NCBI GenBank assembly: GCA_965225955.1
Contig: CBDDBX010000026.1
Span: 104,451 to 168,450, forward strand
DNA: 64,000 bases
Source: CBDDBX01 sp965225955
Lineage (GTDB): Bacteria > Acidobacteriota > Aminicenantia > UBA2199
Reading direction: 5' to 3'
Shown: one piece after another, positions 53,915 through 62,963 of the stretch
Numbering within the stretch: position 1 is the stretch's first letter
Layout: each line of letters starts with the position of its first letter
The notes under the pieces: generated by a model
What the model saw: only the letters and a program-made list of their open reading frames with translations
Told to the model about the DNA's origin: nothing
Databases searched by the model: none
Program-made: the position numbers and the translations under genes

Positions 53915-55627
53915 TTACATTTTGGTAGTTTCTCTTAAAACCTCTTCAATTGAAGTAACTCCCAGCTTAATCTTTTCAAGCCCACTCATTCTGAGAGTTA
54001 ACATACCTTTCTCTTTGGCTTTGATTCTCAATTCAGCAGTTGAGGCTCCAACCATTACAAGCTCTTTGAGCTCTTCATCAATCTCCATAACCTCGTATAA
54101 CCCAACCCGACCTTTATATCCACTACTATTGCACTTCTCACAACCAGCAGGTTCAAAAACCTTGACTGCTTTAGCTTCATCCGGCAGAAATCCTACATCA
54201 ATGAGGGTCTGAGCCGGTATTTTAACCTCTTTTTTACATACACCACAGAGTCGTCTTACAAGTCTCTGAGCAACAACAAGCCTTACAGCACTGGATACCA
54301 GAAATGGCTCAATTCCCATATTAATCATTCTGGCTATAGTTGAAGGAGCGTCGTTTGTATGCAGGGTTGAAAGAACCATATGTCCTGTCAAAGCAGCTTT
54401 AATCGCAATATCAGCAGTTTCAAAGTCTCTGATCTCACCAACCAGAATAATATTGGGGTCCTGTCTCAGAAAAGACCTCAGAGTAGCGGGAAAAGTAAGC
54501 CCGATTGTCTCTTTAATATTAACCTGATTTATACCAAAAAGGTTGAATTCCACTGGATTTTCAGCTGTCATGATATTAACATCTTCATCATTCAGCTGAG
54601 AGATTGCAGAATATAGTGTATTTGTTTTACCTGAACCAGTAGGACCTGTTACAAGAACAATACCCCAGGGTTCTTTAATATTACGTTCAAATTTTTTCAG
54701 AGAAGTCGGTTCAAATCCAAGCTTTGTCATATCAAGCATCAGATTATCTTTATCCAGAATTCGGATAACAATCTTTTCACCGTGAATTGTAGGAAGTGAT
54801 GAAACCCTCATATCAACAGATTTTGAAGTATTCTCATCCAGCTTAATACGGGTTTTAATTCTTCCGTCCTGTGGAAGTCTCTTCTCCGCAATATCCATAC
54901 CGGAAATAATTTTTATTCTTGAGAGGATTTTACTCTTGAGATTCAGGGGAGGTGTCATATATTCCTGTAAAACACCATCAATACGGAATCTTACTCTGAA
55001 AACTTTTTCGTAAGGTTCAAAATGAAGGTCAGAGGCATTCTTCGCAAGTGCATCCCTGAAGGTCAGGTTAACCAGCTTAATTGCCGGAGCATCTTCTGAG
55101 CCATCGAAATCCATATCTTCATCATCTTCTTCAATAAGCTCAACAGCAGCTTCACCATCCCCCATCTCAATCTCTTCAAGAAATTTCTGGGCCTCAATAC
55201 CAGTGGATGATCCATAACACCTGTCAATTGCTTCCAGAATAGAAGTTTCCGGTGCAATAACAGCCTGGATACGGAGGTTTGTGGTAAAACGGATCTCTTC
55301 CTGTACAAAGAGGTTGGAAGGGTCGGCCATTGCAAGAGTAAGACTTGAGCCGATTCTGTGTACCGGTATAACAATATGTTTTCTTGCTATTTCCGGTTTA
55401 ATCAGTTCCAGTATTTTATCATCAATATCAAATTTTGATAGATTGATCGAAGGATAACCAAACTGTTTACTCAGAGCCTGGGATATATCTTCTTCAGTAA
55501 CAAAACCCAGCCTGATTATTATGCTTCCGAACTTACCCGGTTCTTTTTTCTGAACCTCAAGAACCTGATTCAATTGTTCCTGAGAGATTTTTCCATCATT
55601 TAATAAAATTTCACCAATTTTCATCAA
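53915..55627 (-). CDS. pilB: type IV pilus extension ATPase with MshEN domain
   Basis: Assembly ATPase of 570 residues. The N-terminal 150 residues are an MshEN-type domain with the two-part pattern IGEILLNDGKISQEQL and IIIRLGFVTEEDISQAL, the motif class that binds cyclic di-GMP. The ATPase core has Walker A GPTGSGKTNTLY, the Asp box, Walker B DPNIILVGEIRD and the His box TGHMVLSTLHTNDA. The zinc site is four cysteines in CGVCKK and CEKCNSSG. ACAGGACAATTG precedes the ATG. It heads the pilus operon. Confidence 0.95.
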   Translation of the reverse strand: MMKIGEILLNDGKISQEQLNQVLEVQKKEPGKFGSIIIRLGFVTEEDISQALSKQFGYPSINLSKFDIDDKILELIKPEIARKHIVIPVHRIGSSLTLAMADPSNLFVQEEIRFTTNLRIQAVIAPETSILEAIDRCYGSSTGIEAQKFLEEIEMGDGEAAVELIEEDDEDMDFDGSEDAPAIKLVNLTFRDALAKNASDLHFEPYEKVFRVRFRIDGVLQEYMTPPLNLKSKILSRIKIISGMDIAEKRLPQDGRIKTRIKLDENTSKSVDMRVSSLPTIHGEKIVIRILDKDNLMLDMTKLGFEPTSLKKFERNIKEPWGIVLVTGPTGSGKTNTLYSAISQLNDEDVNIMTAENPVEFNLFGINQVNIKETIGLTFPATLRSFLRQDPNIILVGEIRDFETADIAIKAALTGHMVLSTLHTNDAPSTIARMINMGIEPFLVSSAVRLVVAQRLVRRLCGVCKKEVKIPAQTLIDVGFLPDEAKAVKVFEPAGCEKCNSSGYKGRVGLYEVMEIDEELKELVMVGASTAELRIKAKEKGMLTLRMSGLEKIKLGVTSIEEVLRETTKM

Positions 55628-55696
55628 TTGTCCTGTATGAATTTAGTAGTTATTCTTATTTTAAGTAAATTAAATTCCTGTGTCAACAGAAATTGC

Positions 55697-56854
55697 CTAT
55701 CTGATTGCAAAAAACCCGGATATAGCAAGAGCATTCATTCTCCCGCTTCCATCGATGGCAACACCGGCATCAAGAACTATTTTGTGGAAATTAAATCCTA
55801 TTCCCAGAGAATAGAGAAGATCAGATTTCCCACTAAGGAAATTATCTTCTGAAAAATCGCTTCTCAGGCCACCTCTTACAAAGAATCTGTCCTGAAAGAA
55901 ACTCTTTTCAATTCCAATTGAAAAAGGTCTGACTTTTCCACCACTGTTTGTGAACTCTTTCTCATTAAGATCCACATCAATAAGAAATGCCAGATCTGCT
56001 GAAGGTCTGAAAGCTGCTGCCAGAGTTACTTTTTTCTCCAGTACATGCTTTTTGCCGTTGAATTTAAGTTCCGGGCTCCCCACATTTCTTATTACTGCCG
56101 CAACTTTTACATACTGACCAAGGTCGAGAGAAAATGCCAGATCCAGAGTAAATTTGGATATTTTTGTATCTGCATTATCCCAGGAAAAGTCCACATAATC
56201 CTTTACAGATTTATCTGAATCGAAAAGAGCCAGATTTCTGTCGAAGCCATCAGCTTTACCACTGAGGTAGTTGACACAGATTCCCATACTGAGAGTTTTT
56301 GAGAGCCCCATCCCATAAGCCATAGTGTATTTTGTATAAGAGAGACCTGTAAAATCCATCTTCAGTGAATTAACATCATCTTCTGTTATCTGTGATTTTG
56401 ACTTATTAAAAACCTCAGTGGAAGCCGGATTAACAAATCCTTCCTTAATAAAAGATACAGAGAATCCATACCCTCCGCCAACATAGGCAGGCATCTTTGT
56501 GCGGTAGCCATTCATTCCGTAAACACTGTTATAAATGTCTTCCAGATTATCAAGAAAAGAGTTCCACTGAGCCGGGTCGAGTTTATCAACACCACTCTCA
56601 AATTTTCCGGTTACATCTTTCATCAGTTTATTAAACTCACGGTAATCAGAGTAATTATACTGAAAGTTATAACTAAACCCCTCTTTTCTGTATGCCCCAA
56701 GTAGTGCAGGATTAAGAAACATTGTGTTAACATCTGTTCCCCATGCTCTTCCTCCACCACCAAGTGCCAGACTTCTTGCGCCATAAATCAGCTCTGCTGA
56801 CAGAGACTGAACCATTAAAACAATAAGAAATGGAATAAATAGTGCTTTTTTCAT
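55697..56854 (-). CDS. outer-membrane barrel protein, PorV/UPF0164-like
   Basis: The 385-residue protein has a signal peptide (about 1-20) followed by GARSLALGGGGRAWGTDVNTMFLNPALLG, where the Asn-Pro-Ala motif is the mark of PorV-type and FadL-type barrels. Aromatic beta strands continue to a C-terminal phenylalanine-rich strand ending FFAIR. It resembles the barrel encoded at 9302 in design but is not a close copy. It stands alone between pilB and the Ruv operon, with its own promoter 8 bases before the ATG. Confidence 0.75.
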   Translation of the reverse strand: MKKALFIPFLIVLMVQSLSAELIYGARSLALGGGGRAWGTDVNTMFLNPALLGAYRKEGFSYNFQYNYSDYREFNKLMKDVTGKFESGVDKLDPAQWNSFLDNLEDIYNSVYGMNGYRTKMPAYVGGGYGFSVSFIKEGFVNPASTEVFNKSKSQITEDDVNSLKMDFTGLSYTKYTMAYGMGLSKTLSMGICVNYLSGKADGFDRNLALFDSDKSVKDYVDFSWDNADTKISKFTLDLAFSLDLGQYVKVAAVIRNVGSPELKFNGKKHVLEKKVTLAAAFRPSADLAFLIDVDLNEKEFTNSGGKVRPFSIGIEKSFFQDRFFVRGGLRSDFSEDNFLSGKSDLLYSLGIGFNFHKIVLDAGVAIDGSGRMNALAISGFFAIR

Positions 56855-56862
56855 TTGCTTAG

Positions 56863-56891
56863 ATAATACCCCCGGGAATTTGAAAAGTCAA
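56863..56891 (-). promoter_or_regulatory. sigma-70 promoter close to the ATG of the PorV-like gene
   Basis: On the minus strand TTGACT (56891-56886), a 17-base spacer and TATTAT (56868-56863), with eight bases left before the ATG at 56854 and no ribosome binding site. Confidence 0.65.
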
Positions 56892-56943
56892 TAAACTTAA
56901 CAGCCTGTTAACACTGGATTTCTGTAAATTTTTTTTATTATTT

Positions 56944-57600
56944 TCAGCTTTCAATTCTTCTGCGGAAAAGTTTTATTGCACCCCTGATAACAGCTTCATG
57001 ATGCTCCTCATCTTCAACAATTTTCCGCAGGGCTTTTGAAGAAATTCCTTCAAGAGCTTCTATCTGTGCTCTAACCGGTGCAGCTTTATCTCTCATTACC
57101 ATTTCTGCAATTTCCGGGGATTTCAGCCAGTGTGTGCCCGCAAGTGCTGCATAAAGATCTGTCCGGTCAGCATTTCCATGAAGAAGAAAGCGAAAAACCA
57201 CCTCTCCGATACAGGAAGGAGCAGTGAATATCTCCTTAAGAATCACAGAGTTTGCTTCAAATACCAGCTCTTTCAGAATATTCGGACCAGCTCTTCTGAT
57301 AACAGCTTTCTTCTCACCTGCAGGCATTACCCGGTATTTTACAAGAAACTCCTGTTCAGCTCTCTTTCTGACCTGTGGATTAGTCATTCTGTTTTTAATT
57401 ACCTGAACCAGATCAGGTGTAAAGAGTTTTGGAATAACTCCTAAAGATATCTGAACCGGAAAATTGCGTTTCTGAATAAGCGCCAGAACTACTCTGTAAC
57501 TATCTCTGTTATTTCTGTAGATATCTTCAAGTTCTTCTGCTGTTAAAGTCTCACGATGAAGCTTTTTCAGAATATCAAGCGCCATTTCCCAGAGCAACAA
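56944..57600 (-). CDS. HEAT-like hypothetical protein
   Basis: A 218-residue helical protein with repeated units such as LALIQKRNFPVQISLGVIPKLF and IKNRMTNPQVRKRAEQEFL. I recall similar repeats in uncharacterised proteins of Acidobacteria-like genomes, where short HEAT-like helices follow a conserved Pro or Asn. Its function is unknown. It starts 26 bases inside the prenyltransferase gene (Met6, at 57585, is an alternative start) and is the last gene of the yebC-ruv operon. No signal peptide or membrane span. Confidence 0.7.
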   Translation of the reverse strand: MLLWEMALDILKKLHRETLTAEELEDIYRNNRDSYRVVLALIQKRNFPVQISLGVIPKLFTPDLVQVIKNRMTNPQVRKRAEQEFLVKYRVMPAGEKKAVIRRAGPNILKELVFEANSVILKEIFTAPSCIGEVVFRFLLHGNADRTDLYAALAGTHWLKSPEIAEMVMRDKAAPVRAQIEALEGISSKALRKIVEDEEHHEAVIRGAIKLFRRRIES

Positions 57601-58465
57601 CTCCTATAAAAGTGATAATCCAGAGAACTATATTTACAGTAAAAGGTGCATCTGAAAAGATCACATCTTCAGGGCTCTCACCTTTGCCAATTACATAAGT
57701 TATGTAGAGATATCTGAAAAGTCCGAAAATAACAAAAGGAATGGTATAGAACATCTTCATATTGTGAAAGCTCTTTATTTCAGGACTCATAACATACACC
57801 ACGTATGAGATCAGAATTGTTGCTGTAGTAATTGAGATAAGCTGATCAAGAAGTACACGATTATATTTTTTCAGAATAGCTCTTGTAACCTCTTTTTTCC
57901 CATCCAGAGTAAATCTTACCAGCTCCTGTCTTCTCTTAATAAGCCCAAGGAAAAGAGAGAGCAGAAAAGTCATAACAATAATCCAGCCTGACAAAGGCAC
58001 ATCGGTAATTTCCCCACCAATAAGAACTCTGAAGACAAAACCAGAAGCAATTATAAGTACATCCAGAATAACAACATTCTTAAGTTTAAATGAATAGAGC
58101 ACATTTACTACAAAATAGACCATAGCAATAATGAAGAAGTTTATATCTATCAGAAATGCTGCTACAAATGCTGAAATCCATATTATGCTACCCCATATTA
58201 CAGCAAACTGTTTTGTAAGTTTTCCTGCTGCAAGAGGGCGGAACCTCTTTTTAGGATGCAGTTTATCTTTTTCAATATCCACAATATCGTTGAGAATGTA
58301 GACACAGCCTGCAATTAAACTGAACACAAAAAAACCAAGTGTAGCCTGGTAGAGAGTATCCAGTTCAAAATATCTGTGAGCAAATACCAGAGGCGTGAAA
58401 ATGAAAAAATTTTTCACCCACTGCTTTGGTCTTATAGTCTTCAAAAGCCACCAGAAACTACTCAT
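57575..58465 (-). CDS. UbiA family prenyltransferase, decaprenyl-phosphate phosphoribosyltransferase-like
   Basis: Integral membrane enzyme of 296 residues and about eight helices. The motifs IRPKQWVKNFFIFTPL, NDIVDIEKDKLHPKKRFRP and SFKLKNVVILDVLIIASGF match the subgroup that attaches phosphoribose to a polyprenyl phosphate in arabinan precursor synthesis, rather than UbiA itself. The aspartate-rich ND-x2-D-x3-D loop binds Mg2+. It is tightly coupled to ruvB by one base. A role in a surface-sugar pathway is inference; other UbiA-family activities are possible. Confidence 0.8.
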   Translation of the reverse strand: MSSFWWLLKTIRPKQWVKNFFIFTPLVFAHRYFELDTLYQATLGFFVFSLIAGCVYILNDIVDIEKDKLHPKKRFRPLAAGKLTKQFAVIWGSIIWISAFVAAFLIDINFFIIAMVYFVVNVLYSFKLKNVVILDVLIIASGFVFRVLIGGEITDVPLSGWIIVMTFLLSLFLGLIKRRQELVRFTLDGKKEVTRAILKKYNRVLLDQLISITTATILISYVVYVMSPEIKSFHNMKMFYTIPFVIFGLFRYLYITYVIGKGESPEDVIFSDAPFTVNIVLWIITFIGVVALGNGA

Positions 58466-59478
58466 TAGAACAACCCCTTCTGAACTCTGTTTTCAATTCC
58501 GAAATGTTTATAACTTTTATCTGTAACAACCCGACCTCTTTTCGTAATCATCAAAAACCCCTGCTGCACTAAATATGGCTCATACACATCTTCAAGAGTA
58601 TCTTTCTCTTCCTGTATTGCTGTAGCAAGAGTTGATAAACCTACAGGTCCTCCCTGAAACTTATCTATAATAGTCAGAAGAATTCTTCTGTCAGTATCAT
58701 CAAATCCGAGTCTATCCACATCAATAGCATTAAAAGCCATCTCTGTAATTGAATCGTCTATTGTGCCGTTACCCTCTACCTGAGCAAAATCTCTTATTCT
58801 TCTCAGAAGTTTATTTGCAATTCTTGGAGTTCCACGGGATCTGCCGGCAATCTCTGCCGCCGCACTATCAACCATAGGTACTTCAAGAATATCAGCACTT
58901 CTTTTAACCACTCTTGTTAATTCCGGTATGGAATAGAAATCAAGATGCATCATTATTCCGAAACGATCTCTAAGCGGAGAAGATAGTAACCCTGCTCTTG
59001 TTGTTGCCCCTATAAGGGTAAAGCGGTTTATATTAATTGAGATATTTTTAGCCCCTACTCCCTGTCCGATAATTATATCCAGTGAGAAATCCTCCATTGC
59101 TTTATAGAGAATCTCTTCAAGAGATGTTCTAAGCCTGTGAATCTCATCAATAAAAAGCACATCCCCCTCTTCAAGATCTGTCAGAATCGCCGTAAGATCA
59201 CCTTTCTTTTCAAGTACAGGACCTGAAGTCTGGCGGAAATTTGCCCCCATTTCATTTGCAGCAATCTGAGCCAGGGTTGTTTTTCCCAGTCCTGGAGGGC
59301 CATAGAGCAGAACATGGTCAAGTGGTTCTCCTCTGTGTTGCGCACCTTTTATATATGTCCGAAGATTTTCCACCTTCTTCTGCTGACCAACAAACTCACC
59401 CAGTTGCAGTGGCCTGAGTCTGTTTCCGTCATTAAACTCTTCAGCAGCTTCCAGAGGGTAATCTTCTTCAAAGCTCAT
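58465..59478 (-). CDS. ruvB: Holliday junction branch-migration ATPase RuvB
   Basis: Hexameric DNA motor that works with RuvA on Holliday junctions. The 337-residue protein carries LRPLQLGEFVGQ, Walker A GPPGLGKTTLAQ, Walker B LFIDEIHRL, the sensor I strand RFTLIGATTRAGLL and the arginine-finger region SPLRDRFG. The C-terminal winged-helix DNA-binding domain ends EPYLVQQGFLMITKRGR. Its ATG overlaps the ruvA stop, and its stop overlaps the prenyltransferase start. Confidence 0.97.
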   Translation of the reverse strand: MSFEEDYPLEAAEEFNDGNRLRPLQLGEFVGQQKKVENLRTYIKGAQHRGEPLDHVLLYGPPGLGKTTLAQIAANEMGANFRQTSGPVLEKKGDLTAILTDLEEGDVLFIDEIHRLRTSLEEILYKAMEDFSLDIIIGQGVGAKNISININRFTLIGATTRAGLLSSPLRDRFGIMMHLDFYSIPELTRVVKRSADILEVPMVDSAAAEIAGRSRGTPRIANKLLRRIRDFAQVEGNGTIDDSITEMAFNAIDVDRLGFDDTDRRILLTIIDKFQGGPVGLSTLATAIQEEKDTLEDVYEPYLVQQGFLMITKRGRVVTDKSYKHFGIENRVQKGLF

Positions 59479-60062
59479 AATCTGCTAACCTTTTTAATTG
59501 TAATTTTAAAGAGCTCTTCAAAACCTGAATCCAGTGACTCTTCCTTCATAACCTTCTTAACTACAGGTCTCACTCTGCTCTCAGGATATCCAAGATTAAC
59601 AAGCCCTGAAACCAGTTCGTCTCTAAGAGCTGAATCACTATCACTACTATCGCTTCCTGTATAGTCAAGTTTTCCTGTTAATTCGAGAACAAGGCGCTGA
59701 GCCGTTTTTTTACCTATTCCCGGTACAGAACTCAGTTTTGTAATATCAGCAGCTTCAACAAGTTCAGCAAATTCATCAACAGTAAAAGCAGAAATAAAAG
59801 AGAGAGCTGTTTTCCCACCTACTCCTGAAATAGAGATCATCTTCTCAAAAAAGTATCTCTCTTTATCTGTAACGAATCCATAAAGAATAAGCTCTTCATC
59901 TTTATGTTTTAGAACAGTATGGAGAGTTACTCTCTTCATGCCTCTTATTTCTGAGTAACTTGATACAGGGCAGAGCACTTTGTACACAACTCCTGCGGAA
60001 GTCTCTATATTTACTTCTCCAGGAGTAATAGAAAATATTGTTCCCGATACAGCTGAAATCAT
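59475..60062 (-). CDS. ruvA: Holliday junction DNA helicase subunit RuvA
   Basis: Tetrameric junction-binding protein that loads RuvB. The 195-residue length is normal. It has an N-terminal OB fold (MISAVSGTIFSITPGEV), two helix-hairpin-helix units (GVGGKTALSFIS and VPGIGKKTAQRLVLELTGKL), a flexible linker rich in serine and aspartate, and the C-terminal domain beginning ELVSGLVNLGYPESRV that binds RuvB. It overlaps ruvC and ruvB by ATGA-type junctions. Confidence 0.95.
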   Translation of the reverse strand: MISAVSGTIFSITPGEVNIETSAGVVYKVLCPVSSYSEIRGMKRVTLHTVLKHKDEELILYGFVTDKERYFFEKMISISGVGGKTALSFISAFTVDEFAELVEAADITKLSSVPGIGKKTAQRLVLELTGKLDYTGSDSSDSDSALRDELVSGLVNLGYPESRVRPVVKKVMKEESLDSGFEELFKITIKKVSRL

Positions 60063-60526
60063 TTTATCCTCAATGCGTGGGCATATGCCACAGCCAGTGC
60101 ATCACTCTCATCATGAGTCAGTTTTTTTGTAGAAATATTTAAAAGAATCTGAATCATTTTCATTACCTGATCCTTCTCAGCACTGCCATAACCTGTAACT
60201 GCTTTTTTCACCTCTTTAGGTGAATATGAGGTTAACTCTTTATCAAACTCAATTGAAGCAGCAACAACCATACCCCTTATTTTTGACAGAAGATCCATTG
60301 ATCTTACATTCTTTCCCAGATACCCCTCTTCTATTGCAATCTCATCAGGGTTATATCTGACAATTACATCTTTGAGACAGTTCCATAAGATTTTCATTCT
60401 CTCAGGAACGTCTCTGTTTTTAAGTTTTATATTTTCAGAAAAGAGCCAGGAGATCTTCCCCTTTCTCTTTTCCACTATTCCAATTCCGAAGTTAAGTGAC
60501 CCCGGATCAAGACCAAGAACTACCAT
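60059..60526 (-). CDS. ruvC: crossover junction endodeoxyribonuclease RuvC
   Basis: Cuts Holliday junctions symmetrically. The 155-residue protein contains the four catalytic acids of the RNase H-like fold: Asp in VLGLDPGSLNFG, Glu in EIAIEEGYLG, and the pair in LTHDESDALAVAYAH. It starts at the same base where yebC stops, a TAATG junction, and overlaps ruvA by 4 bases. The arrangement yebC-ruvC-ruvA-ruvB is widespread in bacteria. Confidence 0.96.
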   Translation of the reverse strand: MVVLGLDPGSLNFGIGIVEKRKGKISWLFSENIKLKNRDVPERMKILWNCLKDVIVRYNPDEIAIEEGYLGKNVRSMDLLSKIRGMVVAASIEFDKELTSYSPKEVKKAVTGYGSAEKDQVMKMIQILLNISTKKLTHDESDALAVAYAHALRIK

Positions 60527-61278
60527 TAACTGTTATGGTAAGCCTCAATATCTTCATCTGAAATATCAAAGTTGGCCCATACATTCTGTACATCATCCAG
60601 CTCTTCAAGTTTCTCATTAAGCTTCAGAGCTGAATGAGCCTGCTTACCTTCCAGTCTGATCTCATTTGAAGGGATCATAGAGAGTTCTGAAGATAGGGTT
60701 TCCAGATTTTTCTCTTTTATTGCATTTGCAACAGTATGGAAGTCTTCAAGAGGTGTAATAATTTCATATACATCCTCTTCAACTTTCATATCTTCTGCAC
60801 CATTTTCAAGAACCAGTTCCATCAGTTCATCTTCTTCAACCCCATTCTTTTCAACAAGTATGAGACCTTTTCTTGCAAACATCCAGCTAACACTTCCTGA
60901 TTCCCCAAGTTTGCCACCAAACTTATCAAAACAGTGTCTTACTTCTGCAACTGTTCTGTTTTTATTATCTGAAAGAGTTTCAACAATAAATGCTACTCCA
61001 GCGGGACCGTATCCTTCATAAGCGTACTCTTCATAGTTAACGCCTTCCAGTTCACCGGTTCCTCTCATAATAGCTTTTTTGATATTGTCATTGGGCATAT
61101 TAACCGATCTGGCATTATCAACTGCGTGACGTAATCTTGGATTTGCTTCAATATCTCCGCCACCCATTTTTGCAGCGATTGTAATTTCTTTAATATAACG
61201 GGTAAAAAGCTTGCCTCTTTTAGCATCAACAGCAGCTTTTTTATGTTTTATCGAGTGCCATTTTGAATGTCCTGACAT
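60526..61278 (-). CDS. yebC: YebC/PmpR family protein
   Basis: Members bind DNA or the ribosome; recent work links YebC to relief of stalling at proline-rich stretches, and older work calls it a transcriptional regulator. The 250-residue length is usual. Motifs are MSGHSKWHSIKHKKAAVDAKRG at the start (given here only as a label for residues 1-20 and onward), YEGYGPAGVAFIVETLSDN, and GESGSVSWMF. GGAGATAGC precedes the ATG. It heads the ruv operon. Confidence 0.95.
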   Translation of the reverse strand: MSGHSKWHSIKHKKAAVDAKRGKLFTRYIKEITIAAKMGGGDIEANPRLRHAVDNARSVNMPNDNIKKAIMRGTGELEGVNYEEYAYEGYGPAGVAFIVETLSDNKNRTVAEVRHCFDKFGGKLGESGSVSWMFARKGLILVEKNGVEEDELMELVLENGAEDMKVEEDVYEIITPLEDFHTVANAIKEKNLETLSSELSMIPSNEIRLEGKQAHSALKLNEKLEELDDVQNVWANFDISDEDIEAYHNS

Positions 61279-61341
61279 ATGCTATCTCCTTGATGATTTT
61301 TCTTAATTATATATTAAAAAAGTAATATTTTAAAACTCTTA

Positions 61342-62616
61342 TCAGATCTTATCTTCCAGTACTTTGTATACACAAAGGTCACCGCACATAGAGCAGGCTT
61401 CTGATGAAGTTTTTCTTGCTTCTCTTACCTGATTGAACTTAACAGGATCGATACAGTGTTTTGCCTGTTCATCCCAATCCAGAGCCTTTCTTGCTTTTGA
61501 CATTGCAAGATCTCTCTCAAATGCTCCTGGTACCTTCTTACCGATATCTGCAACGTGGGCAGCAATTCTTGCAGCAATGATTCCTTCTCTGACATCATCA
61601 CTGTCTGGTAGTCCCAGGTGCTCAGCAGGAGTAACATAACAGAGGAAATCCGCTCCTGCAGACCCTGCAATTGCTCCACCAATTGCTGAAGTTATATGAT
61701 CATAACCAGCTGCAATATCTGTTACCAGTGGTCCAAGTACGTAGAATGGAGCTTCATCACAGAGTGATTTCTGGAGTTTAATATTCATCTCAACCTGATC
61801 GATTGGAAGATGTCCCGGACCTTCAACCATTACCTGAACACCAGCCTCTCTTGATCTTTTAACAAGTTCTCCCAGTACCAGCAGCTCTTCAATCTGCCCC
61901 CAGTCAGTACCATCTGCAATAGCTCCGGGACGAAGTCCGTCACCAAGTGAAAGAGTTACATCGTATTTACGGCAGATCTCACACAGATGATCAAAATGCT
62001 CATAAAACGGATTTTCTTTATCATTATGCAGCATCCAGGCAGTCATCATTGAACCGCCTCTGGAGACGATACCACCAACACGGCCTTTGGCTTTTACTTT
62101 TTCTACAGCACTTCTGGTAAGACCTGCATGAATAGTCATATAGTCCACACCATTTTCAGCCTGTTCTTCGATAAATTTGAACATATCCTCAGCTTTAAGA
62201 TCCATAAAGGATTTGCCAACTTTATCACTCTCTCTGATCATCTGATAGATAGGTACATTACCAAAAGGTATTGTGCACTTTTCTATAAGAGCTTTTCTTA
62301 TTGCAGTAATGTCACCACCAGTACTCAGATCCATCACACTGTCAGCTTTATGTTCAATAACCATTTCCATTTTGGCGATTTCATCATCAAGCTTGTCAAA
62401 ATCTCCTGATGTACCGATATTTGCATTGATTTTTGTAGTCATGCCTTTACCGATACCTGCAGGCACAAGGTTTTTATGGTTTATATTGGCTGGAATAACA
62501 GCTCTGCCGGTTGCTACAAGCTCTCTGACAGTTTCTGGCGTCATGTTCTCTTTAGCAGCAACAAGCTCCATCTCTTTAGTTATAATTCCTTTTTTTGCAC
62601 TTTGAAGTTGTGTCAT
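61342..62616 (-). CDS. thiC: phosphomethylpyrimidine synthase ThiC (or BzaF-type homologue)
   Basis: Radical SAM enzyme that converts aminoimidazole ribotide to the thiamine pyrimidine. The 424 residues are the compact form. The C-terminal cluster motif CSMCGDLC is CX2CX3C, the form found in many anaerobes, in contrast to CX2CX4C of E. coli. Other motifs are MVEGPGHLPIDQVEMNI, GPLVTDIAAGYDHITSAIGG and FLCYVTPAEHLGLP. Homologues of this size also include 5-hydroxybenzimidazole synthase (BzaF), which cannot be ruled out. No TPP riboswitch is present upstream. AGAGGA precedes the start. Confidence 0.88.
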   Translation of the reverse strand: MTQLQSAKKGIITKEMELVAAKENMTPETVRELVATGRAVIPANINHKNLVPAGIGKGMTTKINANIGTSGDFDKLDDEIAKMEMVIEHKADSVMDLSTGGDITAIRKALIEKCTIPFGNVPIYQMIRESDKVGKSFMDLKAEDMFKFIEEQAENGVDYMTIHAGLTRSAVEKVKAKGRVGGIVSRGGSMMTAWMLHNDKENPFYEHFDHLCEICRKYDVTLSLGDGLRPGAIADGTDWGQIEELLVLGELVKRSREAGVQVMVEGPGHLPIDQVEMNIKLQKSLCDEAPFYVLGPLVTDIAAGYDHITSAIGGAIAGSAGADFLCYVTPAEHLGLPDSDDVREGIIAARIAAHVADIGKKVPGAFERDLAMSKARKALDWDEQAKHCIDPVKFNQVREARKTSSEACSMCGDLCVYKVLEDKI

Positions 62617-62643
62617 TTAGTCCTCTCTTTATTTGCAAAATGA

Positions 62644-62672
62644 ATATTAGCGTATTTAATAGTCGAAATCAA
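62644..62672 (-). promoter_or_regulatory. sigma-70 promoter of thiC
   Basis: On the minus strand TTGATT (62672-62667), a 17-base spacer and TAATAT (62649-62644). The leader to the ATG at 62616 is about 20 bases, too short for a TPP riboswitch. Confidence 0.6.
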
Positions 62673-62732
62673 CCCATTAAGAGAAGTGAACCCTGTAGGA
62701 ATGGTGTTTTTAATGATATAAAAAAGAAGGAG

Positions 62733-62817
<85 letters not shown>

Positions 62818-62900
62818 ACGGGGATTATATTATCACAATTGCGTGACCTTAGCAAGATACAAAAAAAATTCAGATAAATTGAATTTCATTATATGAGTTA

Positions 62901-62940
62901 AATTGTGATTGTGTAGGGGCTAGGCATGCCTCGCCCTTAC
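62901..62940. repeat. palindromic repeat with GTAGGGGC...GCCCTTAC
   Basis: AATTGTGATTGTGTAGGG at 62901 repeats the right end of the element at 45151-45266 (reverse orientation). It runs into GTAGGGGC-TAG-GCATGC-CTC-GCCCTTAC, an imperfect palindrome. Non-coding, between the tRNA and the PorT-like gene. It may also serve as a transcription end signal for that gene. Confidence 0.6.
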
Positions 62941-62963
62941 TATTTTATACACTTTGATCTCTA

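Noticed and set aside
62617..62732. TPP riboswitch ahead of thiC
   Set aside because: A promoter lies only about 30 bases before the start, and the CTGAGA and GGATAATGCC motifs are absent.
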